The notes below the pieces were generated by a model that searched no databases, was not told the origin of the DNA, and was given only the letters and a program-made list of their open reading frames with translations. A stretch of DNA of 61,006 bases from Scatomorpha sp964345235 (GTDB lineage: Bacteria; Bacillota; Clostridia; Oscillospirales; Oscillospiraceae), in assembly GCA_964345235.1 (NCBI GenBank), contig CAYFQE010000008.1:1-61006 (forward strand). Direction: 5' to 3'. Of the stretch, positions 31,755 to 39,863 are shown piece by piece (the stretch's first letter is position 1; each line of letters opens with the position of its first letter). Made by a program: the position numbers and the translations under genes.

Positions 31755-31789
31755 AAAAAGGCAGAGGATTCTGAATCCTCTGCCTTTTT
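31755..31789. terminator. terminator of the peroxiredoxin gene
   Basis: AAAAAGGCAGAGGATT and AATCCTCTGCCTTTTT form a 16-bp perfect stem around CTG. The A/T ends give U-tracts on both strands; the peroxiredoxin gene reads into it on the minus strand. Confidence 0.85.
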
Positions 31790-31813
31790 AAGCTTTTTAA
31801 TTTAAGCCCGATT

Positions 31814-32485
31814 CTATTTATCCTTTCTAAAGGTCAAGAACCAGTCCTTCATGTCGTAACCTTCGCCTTTAACCAGTTCCATCCTATCACGAATGGCTCC
31901 GCAGGTTCCGGGAGGCGGAACGATAACATCTTTGCCCGGTTGCCAGTTTGCCGGAAGCGCAACCTTTTCGGCATCGGATTTTTGAAGGCCGATTACGATG
32001 CGCTTAATTTCTTCAAAGTTTCTTCCCAATGAGGCGGGGTAGTAGAGAATTGTCCTTATAATCCCCTTAGGGTCGATAAAGAAGACTGCGCGAACAGCGG
32101 CGGTATCGGACTCGCCCTGCAACATTCCGTATTTTTTGGCAACATCCATCTTGATGTCGGCAATAAGCGGGAACTCGACGACAGGTTTTTCAATTCCATT
32201 CCAAGTGTATCCGCGGATGGCCTGTAACCAAGCAAGGTGCGAGTGAATAGAGTCGATAGAGAGACCGACCAGCTCCGTATTCAACGCTTTGAATTCTTCG
32301 TGCATGCTTGCAAAGGTCATAAACTCCGTGGTACACACGGGAGTGAAGTCGGCGGGGTGAGAAAATAGAATTACCCATTTTCCTTTATAGTCAGATGGGA
32401 AGTTGACGGTTCCCTGAGTTGTTTGTGCAACGAATTCCGGCGCAGCTGTCCCGATTAACGGAAAATTAACAGTATTTTCTAACAT
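31814..32485 (-). CDS. peroxiredoxin, Prx6/AhpC-TSA type
   Basis: The 223-residue protein has the peroxidatic Cys in SHPADFTPVCTTEF (C51) with the T-x-x-C active-site pattern and the conserved Arg in AVRAVFFIDPKG. It also has a later Cys in PPGTCGAIRD (C195), as in archaeal-type Prx6 enzymes that can form a second disulfide. Length and the C-terminal extension (LPANWQPGKDVIVPPPGT) are those of the Prx6 group. It reduces H2O2 and organic peroxides in the cytoplasm. Transcription starts from the promoter at 32612-32640, and an AT-rich inverted element nearby (TTATA...TATAA) is not a convincing PerR box. Confidence 0.92.
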   Translation of the reverse strand: MLENTVNFPLIGTAAPEFVAQTTQGTVNFPSDYKGKWVILFSHPADFTPVCTTEFMTFASMHEEFKALNTELVGLSIDSIHSHLAWLQAIRGYTWNGIEKPVVEFPLIADIKMDVAKKYGMLQGESDTAAVRAVFFIDPKGIIRTILYYPASLGRNFEEIKRIVIGLQKSDAEKVALPANWQPGKDVIVPPPGTCGAIRDRMELVKGEGYDMKDWFLTFRKDK

Positions 32486-32611
32486 AATTACCTCCTGATT
32501 GTATTAGCTTTAATAGCGTTTGTTGATGATTTATTCTTATTAGAGTTTCTTAGCTGAGTCCGGAGCTATGTTTTATACTAATTCTTATAAAACTGGACTC
32601 ATTCTAAATAT

Positions 32612-32640
32612 ATAATACATATAATTATAGATTTTGTCAA
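32612..32640 (-). promoter_or_regulatory. promoter of the peroxiredoxin gene
   Basis: On the minus strand TTGACA (complement of 32635-32640), 17 bases and TATTAT (complement of 32612-32617). A leader of about 125 bases separates it from the start codon. Confidence 0.7.
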
Positions 32641-32741
32641 CAGCAGGCCAAAAATTTTTCAGAAAACTGATATCCGCCTTTTAATGAGCTGAACATACGA
32701 AGTATTATATGTTGAAAACAGAATATATAGTGCAAACGAAA

Positions 32742-32767
32742 AACCCTCCGCCAATCGGCGGAGGGTT
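32742..32767 (-). terminator. terminator of the SH3b/NlpC-P60 gene
   Basis: AACCCTCCGCC (32742-32752), AATC loop and GGCGGAGGGTT (32757-32767) form an 11-bp perfect stem; on the minus strand TTTTT follows. Confidence 0.85.
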
Positions 32768-32786
32768 AAATTGTTTTGTTCTATGC

Positions 32787-34478
32787 TCAGCCGCTGATTC
32801 TGCGCGCTGCGACAAAATTGTCTTTGCCAACTATTGTGCTTATGCAAACATTCTTCTTGGTGGAGCTGGCGTGTATGTACTGGTTATCGCCGATGTAGAT
32901 GCCGACATGGCCTATCTTGCTCGTGCTCGAACCGAAGAATACCAGGTCTCCGACTTGAAGGTCGTCGGTACTCACAGCCTCGCCGTCGTTATTGTAGATG
33001 CTCTGCGCAGTCCTTTGGGTGTTGATACCGCACTGCCTGAACACATACCATACAAAGCCTGAGCAGTCGAAGCCTTTACCGGGGCTTTCTTCGCCATAAG
33101 CATACTTTGTACCTAGATACTTTCTGGCCTCTTCAACTACTGCCTGACCTAATTCGCTGCTCGAAGCGTAGCTCTTGGGTGCAACTTTTGTGTAAGGAGC
33201 AGGAGAGCTCTTTTTGCTTCCGACAATGCTCAGCTGGTCTTTGTGTACAAATCCGCCCTCTTTACCGCCGATAACTATCCTGTACCAGTTGCCGCTCTTC
33301 TCATAGATATCAACCGATTCATTCTTAATGAGAGACCTAACAGTTCCGTAGCTGTTGGCAGGACCGAGCCTGAGGTAAATTCCGTCGGATTTTATAATGC
33401 CCTTGTTGATTACCGTACCCTCGGTGAGGGGGCTGATAGCTTCGCTCTTAAGATTGAGATAGTCTGATTTTATATAACCTCTTCTGCCGGCATACTCGCA
33501 GAGGGCCCAATCGCCCTGCTTTGAAAGAACAAAGCATGTATAACCGGGATAGAGAGTTTGATAGGATGTGGAATTATCCGCAGGCTCATGTCTGAAACGG
33601 ACAGCTACTCTAATCGTGCCTGTTCCCCTGAAATCCGGCTCGACCTGAGGAGCGGGAGCCGCCGCAGCTGTTGCGGGGGCCGATTCGCTAACTTCGGCTG
33701 CCCAGATAGTGAGATAGTCGGGCTTAATAAAGCCTATTGTGCCGGCATACTCAACTCTGCACCAACCGTCGCTTGTTGAGAGAACCTTTAACTGTGCGCC
33801 CGGATAGAGTGTGAAAGAGGACTTTGCGTCCTGTTCGGCCGCTTCTCTGAAGCGAACGGCAACATTGACATAGCCTATGCCGCTTGTGGGTTTAGACGGT
33901 GCGGCGGGAGCTTCCGGGGCCTTCGGCGCTTCGACAACTGCCGGGGCTGTCTGCTGTGTCGCTGTAGCAATGATATCGAGATAATCGGGCTTTATATAGC
34001 CTGTTGAGCCGTTAAACTCAACCTTGCACCAACCGTCGGTAGTGGAAACAACCTGAACCTGCGTTCCGGGGTATAGCGTGAATGCGGATTTGGCATCCTG
34101 GTCAGGCGCTTCTCTGAATCGAACCGCAACGGTTACATAGCCTGTGCCGCTTGAGGGCTTAGACGACTGTTCGGGAGCTGCCGCGGGGGCGCTTTGCGCC
34201 GGGGCGGCGCTTCTCGATGAGTCTATATCAACATACTTGGTTTTTATATAGCCAATCCTGCCATCGAACTCAACCTCGTACCAACCGTTACTTTCGGAAT
34301 TGACCCTGACTTCATAGCCCTCGTAAATTGTGAAAGAAGACGAAGCGCTGTCGTTGGGCTCGTTTCTAAAGCGTACCGGTGTGTTTACACGGCCGATCTC
34401 GGCCGCCGCAACGGCGGTCTGCGCAAAAATTGCTGCCGTGAGGCAGAGCGTAAGCATAGATACTAAAAATTTCTTCAT
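32787..34478 (-). CDS. exported SH3b-repeat peptidoglycan hydrolase, NlpC/P60 (C40)
   Basis: The 563-residue protein has a signal peptide (MKKFLVSMLTLCLTAAIFA then AVAAAE). It has five bacterial SH3 units (each with FR-x-EP or FREAPDQDAKS, LYPG, DGWCKVEF and GYIKxDYL) separated by Ala/Pro-rich linkers, and a C-terminal NlpC/P60 domain. The catalytic triad is Cys472 (GFDCSGF), His524 (KIGHVGIYIG) and His536 (YIHASS). Such proteins cut the stem peptide of peptidoglycan outside the cell, with SH3b domains binding the wall. It is the second gene after a small unknown protein, and a paralogous pair lies next to it. Confidence 0.9.
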   Translation of the reverse strand: MKKFLVSMLTLCLTAAIFAQTAVAAAEIGRVNTPVRFRNEPNDSASSSFTIYEGYEVRVNSESNGWYEVEFDGRIGYIKTKYVDIDSSRSAAPAQSAPAAAPEQSSKPSSGTGYVTVAVRFREAPDQDAKSAFTLYPGTQVQVVSTTDGWCKVEFNGSTGYIKPDYLDIIATATQQTAPAVVEAPKAPEAPAAPSKPTSGIGYVNVAVRFREAAEQDAKSSFTLYPGAQLKVLSTSDGWCRVEYAGTIGFIKPDYLTIWAAEVSESAPATAAAAPAPQVEPDFRGTGTIRVAVRFRHEPADNSTSYQTLYPGYTCFVLSKQGDWALCEYAGRRGYIKSDYLNLKSEAISPLTEGTVINKGIIKSDGIYLRLGPANSYGTVRSLIKNESVDIYEKSGNWYRIVIGGKEGGFVHKDQLSIVGSKKSSPAPYTKVAPKSYASSSELGQAVVEEARKYLGTKYAYGEESPGKGFDCSGFVWYVFRQCGINTQRTAQSIYNNDGEAVSTDDLQVGDLVFFGSSTSKIGHVGIYIGDNQYIHASSTKKNVCISTIVGKDNFVAARRISG

Positions 34479-34518
34479 AGTAAAATACCTCTTAAATAAG
34501 ATTTCTATATGGCAACGG

Positions 34519-34809
34519 TTATTCTGCCGAAGCGAGGGCTCTTTCGAGCCATACTGCGCCCAGATCCATTGCTGAATAGAGAGATTTCTTTTCGCTTCTT
34601 TTTTCTACCCTGTTACGGTCGGAAATATTCGCATCCGACCTTTCTAAAGAGACCTCTACTTTCGTCGCAACATCCAAGTCTTTTATACGATCTGTTTCCA
34701 GTATCTTCATTACGACGAAATACTTCTCGGCAGGATCTCCGTATATTATAGTGTTTTCGTGCCGACGAAGAGGCTTCCCTCTGTAAAGTAATTCCTTGGC
34801 TGCCGCCAT
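34519..34809 (-). CDS. small conserved protein (96 aa) paired with SH3b/NlpC gene, copy 1
   Basis: I do not recognise the family. The protein begins MAAAKELLYRGKPLRRHENTI and ends SLYSAMDLGAVWLERALAS; the middle is highly charged (TDRIKDLDVATKVEVSLERSD). Its paralogue at 36643-36930 is about 75% identical by eye over the whole length. It has no signal peptide, so it is cytoplasmic, while the downstream partner is exported. The frame is open to 34833, but ATG 34809 follows AGGAGG and matches the paralogue's N terminus. A gap of 39 bases separates it from the SH3b/NlpC gene. A regulator, chaperone or sporulation-type role is conceivable but unsupported. Confidence 0.8.
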   Translation of the reverse strand: MAAAKELLYRGKPLRRHENTIIYGDPAEKYFVVMKILETDRIKDLDVATKVEVSLERSDANISDRNRVEKRSEKKSLYSAMDLGAVWLERALASAE

Positions 34810-34865
34810 ATCGGTTCCTCCTAAATTTGACAAGTCTAAAGATTAATACAAAATCTTTGTTTTTT

Positions 34866-34882
34866 GTAACTGAATTGTAACA
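34866..34882 (-). promoter_or_regulatory. WalR-like direct repeat at unit 1 promoter
   Basis: On the minus strand the sequence TGTTAC, five bases, AGTTAC overlaps the -10 box. The WalR consensus for cell-wall hydrolase genes is TGTWAH-N5-TGTWAH; one position of the second half does not fit. The same arrangement recurs exactly at unit 2, which argues for function, but WalR control is inference. Confidence 0.4.
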
Positions 34883-34902
34883 GCTTATTACAACCATGTC
34901 AA
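34874..34902 (-). promoter_or_regulatory. promoter of unit 1 (small protein + SH3b/NlpC)
   Basis: On the minus strand TTGACA (complement of 34897-34902), 17 bases and TACAAT (complement of 34874-34879). From the spacer on, the stretch TTGTAATAAGCTGTTACAAT is identical in unit 2. Confidence 0.85.
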
Positions 34903-34982
34903 GCATTATTTTCCGATTGTTATTATTTTGCAAAATTTTATGCCAGGACAAGGCTCTTTTACTTGGAATCTGTAACAAGTTC

Positions 34983-35045
34983 ATACCCATCCTGTGTAAA
35001 GAAGGATGGCGCGGCGAAAGCCGTGACGGGAGAGTTGACAAACAG
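34983..35045. repeat. dispersed hairpin repeat, second copy
   Basis: CCATCCTGTGTAAAGAAGGATGG and GCGCGGCGAAAGCCGTGACG, followed by GGAGAGTTGACAAA, are a diverged copy of 28379-28441 (same order: hairpin, second hairpin, GGGAG-GTTGACAAA). A shorter piece (GCCCGCCCTGTGCAGGGACGG) lies near 23515. No coding role is seen. Confidence 0.65.
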
Positions 35046-35103
35046 AAGCGGTATATAGAGTTGTTAGTTTTATTTTTAAAACAGATTTGCTGTATTAAAA
35101 TGA

Positions 35104-35139
35104 AAGAGCGCTGCAAACGGGGTGATTTGCAGCGCTCTT
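35104..35139 (-). terminator. hairpin after the SH3b gene of unit 2
   Basis: AAGAGCGCTGCAAA and TTTGCAGCGCTCTT form a 14-bp perfect stem with an 8-base loop; on the minus strand a mixed T-rich tract follows. It ends unit 2. Confidence 0.75.
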
Positions 35140-35191
35140 AGTAATTAACAAATTAACTATAAATTAAATCTTATTAACACTAACACTTACA

Positions 35192-36604
35192 TCAGCTTAC
35201 GGAGCTCTTAGGGACATATCCGCCTTCTGTTCCTTTGTCATTAGTTACCCAATACCAATCTCCTACTTCTCCATACACTTTGAGTTTTTCGTTTAGAGCA
35301 AGAGTTATAACAGTAATGGCACCATTATTGGGCTTGAGTTTTAAGTATACATTCTTGGCGTTTACATTAACTGTTTTTATTAGCGGAACGCTCGGTTGGG
35401 TAAGAGGCTTGATTGCTTCTTTTTTAAGTTCAAGATATTCCGCTTTAAAATAGCCAAGTCTGCCCTGAAATTCGCAGGTGGCCCATTCACCGTTCTTATC
35501 AAGAACAAGACACTCAAAACCCGGATAAAGGACCATTTTCTCCGGGAAACCTTCTCCGGCCTTCTCCCTCAATTTGACGGCAACCTTAACCTTGCCCGTG
35601 CCTCTGAAAGTAGGATCGGGCGGATGAGTAACGGGGGCGGGTGGCGGAGTCGGAATCGGCGTTATATCGAGGTAGTCGGACTTTATATAACCTGTTGCGC
35701 CCTTAAAAGTGCACTTGCACCAGCCGTTTGTGGTAGAGACAACATCTACTATATCACCGGGATAGAATCTTCCGAGAGAAACTGCGCCTGCCTTAGGCTC
35801 TTTCCTGAATTTAACGGCAACAAGAACTCTGCCTTTGCCGCTTTCGGGTTTGGGCACTGCGGGAGCCGAGGGAGCCTTAGTCGCTTCCAGTTTGGTAAAG
35901 TTGAGGTACTGATCCTTTACATATCCGATATTTCCGCCATATTCAACCTTGCACCAGCCGTCGGCAGACGAGAGAACTCTGACTTCATAGCCCGGATAGA
36001 GTCTGGAGTTATATTTTGCATCCTGCTTTGGCTCGAGTCTGAATTTGACGGCAACCTTCAAAGTCGCAACGCCGCTTACAGAACCGCTTGCCGCAGTTCC
36101 GCCCTTTATATATAGGTGGTCTTGCTTAATATAACCTGTCGATTTCTTATATACAACCTTGCACCAGCCGTTGGTAGTTGAAAGAACCTGAACCTGATAT
36201 CCCGGATAGATTGTCATTATGGAATTTGCATCCTGCCTCGGCTCGGTTCTCAGCTTCACGGCATATTTCAGCGTACCTACGCCGCTTGTGGGTTTGCCGG
36301 GAGTATTTGTTTTGGTGCTCTGCGTGCTGCCGGTATTCGATTTCTTGTCCACGGTTACATACTTTGTCTTTATATAACCCGTCTTTCCTTTGTATTCAAC
36401 CGTATACCAACCGTTGCTCTCTGAAACAACGCTTACTCTGCTTCCGACATAAAGCGAGAAAGAGGACTTGGCATCCTGCTTGGGCTCGGTTCTAAAGCGC
36501 ACCGTTGTGTTGATGTAGCCGCTTTGCGCCGCAGAAATTGCAACTTGCGCAAGAATTATCGCTGTCAGGCACAATGACAGCGCGGATACTAAAAATTTCT
36601 TCAT
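35192..36604 (-). CDS. exported SH3b-repeat protein without a catalytic domain
   Basis: The 470-residue protein has a signal peptide nearly identical to its neighbour's (MKKFLVSALSLCLTAIILAQ) and six SH3b-type units with the pattern VRFRTEPKQDAKS, LYVGSRV, NGWYTVEYKGKTGYIKxKY, separated by short Pro/Thr/Ser linkers. There is no NlpC/P60 or other enzyme domain at the C terminus, which ends GGYVPKSSVS after the last SH3b unit. It is therefore a wall-binding or structural protein, or a hydrolase that has lost its catalytic end. It forms unit 2 with the small protein at 36643. Confidence 0.87.
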   Translation of the reverse strand: MKKFLVSALSLCLTAIILAQVAISAAQSGYINTTVRFRTEPKQDAKSSFSLYVGSRVSVVSESNGWYTVEYKGKTGYIKTKYVTVDKKSNTGSTQSTKTNTPGKPTSGVGTLKYAVKLRTEPRQDANSIMTIYPGYQVQVLSTTNGWCKVVYKKSTGYIKQDHLYIKGGTAASGSVSGVATLKVAVKFRLEPKQDAKYNSRLYPGYEVRVLSSADGWCKVEYGGNIGYVKDQYLNFTKLEATKAPSAPAVPKPESGKGRVLVAVKFRKEPKAGAVSLGRFYPGDIVDVVSTTNGWCKCTFKGATGYIKSDYLDITPIPTPPPAPVTHPPDPTFRGTGKVKVAVKLREKAGEGFPEKMVLYPGFECLVLDKNGEWATCEFQGRLGYFKAEYLELKKEAIKPLTQPSVPLIKTVNVNAKNVYLKLKPNNGAITVITLALNEKLKVYGEVGDWYWVTNDKGTEGGYVPKSSVS

Positions 36605-36642
36605 AGCAAAATACCCCTTAATTATATTTCTTATAGCAAAAA

Positions 36643-36930
36643 CTATTCCTGCGCGAGAGCTCTTTCAAGCCAAACGGCGCCGAGATCCATCGCGGAATAG
36701 AGAGATTTCTTTTCACTTTTCTTTTCGACTCTGCTGCGTCCGGAAAGGCCCGAGTCGGTTCTCTGTAAAGAGACCTCAACCTTAGTCGCAACATCCAAAT
36801 CTTTTATCTTATCCGTCTCGAGCACCCTCATAACAATAATGTATCTTTCTGCGGGGTCCCCATAGACAATGGTGTTTTCGTGGCGACGAAGAGGTTTCCC
36901 TCTGTAAACTAATTCCTTGACTGCCGCCAT
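36643..36930 (-). CDS. small conserved protein (95 aa) paired with SH3b gene, copy 2
   Basis: This is the paralogue of the 96-residue protein at 34519-34809: same start (MAAVKELVYRGKPLRRHENT), same LETDKIKDLDVATKVEVSLQ and same end (KKSLYSAMDLGAVWLERALA). The family is unknown to me. It precedes the SH3b gene by 38 bases, as in unit 1. The near-invariant C-terminal 20 residues and the RGKPLRRHENT block suggest a binding surface under strong selection. An AGGAGG site precedes the ATG. Confidence 0.8.
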   Translation of the reverse strand: MAAVKELVYRGKPLRRHENTIVYGDPAERYIIVMRVLETDKIKDLDVATKVEVSLQRTDSGLSGRSRVEKKSEKKSLYSAMDLGAVWLERALAQE

Positions 36931-36986
36931 TGTTTTCCCTCCTCAAACTGACAGCTATTAATACAAATAGAAAGTACCAAAATTTT

Positions 36987-37003
36987 GTAACTAAATTGTA
37001 ACA
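36987..37003 (-). promoter_or_regulatory. WalR-like direct repeat at unit 2 promoter
   Basis: On the minus strand TGTTAC, five bases, AGTTAC, in the same position relative to the -10 box as in unit 1. Confidence 0.4.
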
Positions 37004-37023
37004 GCTTATTACAATTGTGTCAA
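36995..37023 (-). promoter_or_regulatory. promoter of unit 2 (small protein + SH3b)
   Basis: On the minus strand TTGACA (complement of 37018-37023), 17 bases and TACAAT (complement of 36995-37000); the spacer and downstream bases are nearly identical to unit 1. Confidence 0.85.
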
Positions 37024-37232
37024 GATTTATTTTTAAAATATTTGCAATTTTTTTATTTTTCACACCGATATTTAGCACGCAGAGTTTGTTTTAAAGATTT
37101 TTCTAAAAAACGGGAAATTTTTAGGAAAAATTACAAGCGATTCATAATTCAAAGCTATGGAAATACGGAAGAAACTATTTCTGTTTCGGGACATAATACA
37201 ATGATAGAGTGTCGGGAAAAGTTTTTAAACTG

Positions 37233-37261
37233 TTGACATATACCCCCTGGGGGTATATTCT
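37233..37261 (+). promoter_or_regulatory. promoter of the copper operon
   Basis: TTGACA (37233-37238) and TATTCT (37256-37261) flank a 17-base spacer that is almost wholly filled by the CsoR operator. Confidence 0.8.
37238..37258 (+). promoter_or_regulatory. CsoR operator (GC-rich palindrome)
   Basis: ATATACCCCC (37238-37247) and GGGGGTATAT (37249-37258) are exact inverted repeats around one T. This is the TACCCCxxxGGGGTA type of site bound by CsoR repressors. It lies between -35 and -10, and a csoR gene is third in the region downstream. Confidence 0.85.
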
Positions 37262-37293
37262 GGGTATTAGTTAAAAGATAATAGGAGCTTGCT

Positions 37294-39537
37294 ATGAAAG
37301 ATGAAATATACAATATAGAGGGAATGCACTGCGCCGCCTGCTCGGCGGCTATTGAGCGGATAAGCCGAAAGCTTCCCGGGGTTGAGTCTGCCGATGTAAA
37401 CCTCCCGATGAAGACTCTCTCAATAACTTATGACGAAACACAGCTGAATAGCGAAGATATTGTTCTCAAAATAGAAAAAGCGGGCTTTGAGGCCCGACTT
37501 CGTGACGAGAAAAAAGAAGATAAAGCTCGAGATGCAAATAGAGACGAGACTGAGGCGGCATATAAAAGAGAAAAGCGCGAGCTCATAGCGGCGCTTATAA
37601 GTTCGGGCATACTGCTTATATTCTCTATGGGGCAGATGATGATACCCGATTTTCCCGTGCCGAAATTTTTATCGATGAAAACTCACCCGCACAATGCGGC
37701 GTTTTTTCAGTTTTTGCTCACACTTCCCGCTCTCTATAAGGGTCGGCGCTACTTCACGGGCGGGCTTCGAGCTCTTTTTTCGGCTGTGCCCAACATGGAC
37801 AGCCTTGTCGGCATATCCGCCGCGGCCTCGATGATATACAGTCTGACGGCCTTATTTATGCTGCAAGACAGGCCGCATATGATTCATGAACTCTATTTCG
37901 AGTCGGCGGCAGTTGTTATAACTCTGGTTTCGCTCGGAAAGTTTTTAGAAGCGGGACGCATGGAAAAAACCCGCTCCGCCATAGATTCGCTTTTAAAGCT
38001 CATTCCCGAAACGGCAATTTTAGTGAACGATGACGGCGAGTGGGAGGTGCCCACGGATATGCTTGAGCTCGGCGACACCGTTTTGATTAAGGCGGGCGCA
38101 AAAATCCCCGCCGACGGAAGCGTTATAAGGGGTACAGGCTCTGCCGACGAGGCCATGCTAACGGGCGAGAGCATACCCGTAGATAAAAAAACGGGCGATG
38201 CTCTCACGGGCGGCTCTATCCTCCTCTCGGGCGCTCTCTATATGAAAGTCGAAAAACTCGGGGACGACACGGCTCTTTCAAAGATAATCCGCTTTGTCGA
38301 AGATGCTCAGTCAAAAAAAGCTCCCGTTGCAAGGCTTGCCGATAAAATCTCGGGCGTATTTGTTCCGATTGTAATTTTAATTGCAATTGTCGCAGGCATA
38401 GTTTGGTTTTTGCTCACGAAAAACCCCGGACTCACGCTGAAGCTGTTCACAAGCGTGCTTGTCATAGCCTGCCCCTGCGCTCTGGGGCTTGCAACGCCCA
38501 CAGCCATCATAGTGGGAACGGGCTTAGGCGCGAAAAACGGTATACTCATTCGTTCGGGCGAAGCTCTGCAAAAACTCTCCGGCGTAAAGCTTGCAATATT
38601 GGATAAAACAGGTACACTGACTAAGGGCGAGCCGAGAATTTCGGATATAATAAGCGATGACGAGCCGCGGCTTCTTTCGACAGCATATTCTCTCGAAAAG
38701 CTCTCCGACCACCCCATAGCGCAGGCGGTTACAGCAGATATAAAGGCTATGGATATAGAATTATCTCTTCCCGATATAGCGGACTTTAACACCTATGAGG
38801 GCGGCGGACTGAAGGGCGCCGATACTCAGGGCAATATATATAAGATAGGAAACGAAAGACTGTTTGAAGAGAGCGCCGCTCTCAATAAATTCCGCTCAGA
38901 CATAGAAGCTCTGAGAGAGATGGGAAAAACCGTCATAGCCGTTTCAAAAAACGAAGAGGTCTTGGGACTTATCGCAATCTCCGATAAAATAAAAAAGGAT
39001 GCCAAAGAGGGCATCGATGCGCTCAAAGAACTCGGAATTAAGCCCGTTCTGCTTACGGGCGACAGCCGCAAGGCGGCTGAATACACAGCCTCGCTCTTGG
39101 GGATAGAAGAGGTTTATGCCGAGGTCTACCCTAGCGAAAAGGCAGAGAAGGTGAGAGAACACGAAGAGAGAGGCGAGGCTGTAATAATGGTGGGCGACGG
39201 CATAAACGATGCTCCCGCCTTGGCCGCGGCAAGTGTCGGCTGCGCCATAGGCAGCGGCAGCGACATCGCCATAGATTCGGCCGATGTCATACTCACATCA
39301 GATTCGTTTACCGATGTTTCAAGAGCTGTAAGGCTCGGAAGACTCAGCATGCGCACAATAAAGCAAAATCTCTTCTGGGCTTTTATATATAATATAATAG
39401 GTATACCCATAGCGGCAGGGGCGCTCTATCCGAAATTTGGCATACTGCTCTCCCCAATGATAGGGGGACTTGCAATGAGCCTTTCTTCGCTCTTTGTTGT
39501 AGGCAACGCCCTGAGGCTGGGACGAAAGAAGATATGA
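37294..39537 (+). CDS. copA: copper-exporting P1B-type ATPase
   Basis: The 747-residue protein has one N-terminal HMA domain (GMHCAACSAAIERI; Cys13, Cys16), eight predicted membrane helices, actuator LTGESIPVDK, the membrane metal site Cys393-Pro394-Cys395 (ACPCALGLATPT), phosphorylation motif DKTGTLTKG with Asp437, SDHPIAQA with the P1B His-Pro pair, and VGDGINDAPALAAASVG. The CPC with downstream YN and MSxS-like residues in the last helices (FIYNIIG, GLAMSLSS) marks the Cu+ subclass. It pumps Cu+ (or Ag+) out of the cell. It heads an operon with csoR and copZ under a CsoR operator. Confidence 0.94.
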   Translation: MKDEIYNIEGMHCAACSAAIERISRKLPGVESADVNLPMKTLSITYDETQLNSEDIVLKIEKAGFEARLRDEKKEDKARDANRDETEAAYKREKRELIAALISSGILLIFSMGQMMIPDFPVPKFLSMKTHPHNAAFFQFLLTLPALYKGRRYFTGGLRALFSAVPNMDSLVGISAAASMIYSLTALFMLQDRPHMIHELYFESAAVVITLVSLGKFLEAGRMEKTRSAIDSLLKLIPETAILVNDDGEWEVPTDMLELGDTVLIKAGAKIPADGSVIRGTGSADEAMLTGESIPVDKKTGDALTGGSILLSGALYMKVEKLGDDTALSKIIRFVEDAQSKKAPVARLADKISGVFVPIVILIAIVAGIVWFLLTKNPGLTLKLFTSVLVIACPCALGLATPTAIIVGTGLGAKNGILIRSGEALQKLSGVKLAILDKTGTLTKGEPRISDIISDDEPRLLSTAYSLEKLSDHPIAQAVTADIKAMDIELSLPDIADFNTYEGGGLKGADTQGNIYKIGNERLFEESAALNKFRSDIEALREMGKTVIAVSKNEEVLGLIAISDKIKKDAKEGIDALKELGIKPVLLTGDSRKAAEYTASLLGIEEVYAEVYPSEKAEKVREHEERGEAVIMVGDGINDAPALAAASVGCAIGSGSDIAIDSADVILTSDSFTDVSRAVRLGRLSMRTIKQNLFWAFIYNIIGIPIAAGALYPKFGILLSPMIGGLAMSLSSLFVVGNALRLGRKKI

Positions 39538-39546
39538 GATGATGTA

Positions 39547-39846
39547 TTGAACTGCGAAAACTGCAAAAAGCTTAAAAATCGAGACGAAGAGGAGAGAAAA
39601 CTCCTCATAAATCGCCTTAAAAGAATCGAGGGACAGGTGCGGGGTCTTATAAAGATGGTTGAGGAAGACGCCTACTGCACGGATATACTAAGCCAAACCT
39701 CTGCCGCGCGCTCGGCTCTCGGCTCTTTCGGAACAAAGCTCTTAGAAACGCACATCGACACCTGCGTTAAAGAGGGGCTTAAAAGAGGCGAGGAGGGGCT
39801 TATCGAAGAACTTTCGGAAACCGTAAAAAAGATGCTGAAAAGCTGA
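39547..39846 (+). CDS. csoR: CsoR-type copper-sensing repressor
   Basis: The 99-residue all-helical protein (LLINRLKRIEGQVRGLIKMV) belongs to the CsoR/RcnR family. The Cu+ ligands Cys44, His69 and Cys73 (YCTDIL, THIDTC) have the same 25- and 4-residue spacing as in mycobacterial CsoR. An extra CxxC near the N terminus (NCENC, C3 and C6) is unusual and might add a metal site. The start is a TTG 9 bases after the copA stop with only a weak ribosome-binding site, so its translation is probably coupled to copA. It should release the operator at 37238-37258 when it binds Cu+. Confidence 0.9.
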   Translation: MNCENCKKLKNRDEEERKLLINRLKRIEGQVRGLIKMVEEDAYCTDILSQTSAARSALGSFGTKLLETHIDTCVKEGLKRGEEGLIEELSETVKKMLKS

Positions 39847-39863
39847 AATAAAAGGAGAAAATT

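Noticed and set aside
32540..32600. PerR box upstream of the peroxiredoxin gene
   Set aside because: The element TTATA-N8-TATAA resembles only part of the PerR consensus and its spacing differs, and the region is AT-rich enough to produce such matches by chance.
34880..34896. WalR site with the halves TGTAAT and TGTTAC in the promoter spacer
   Set aside because: The halves are separated by four bases and not five. The better-spaced pair lies further downstream and is the one reported.
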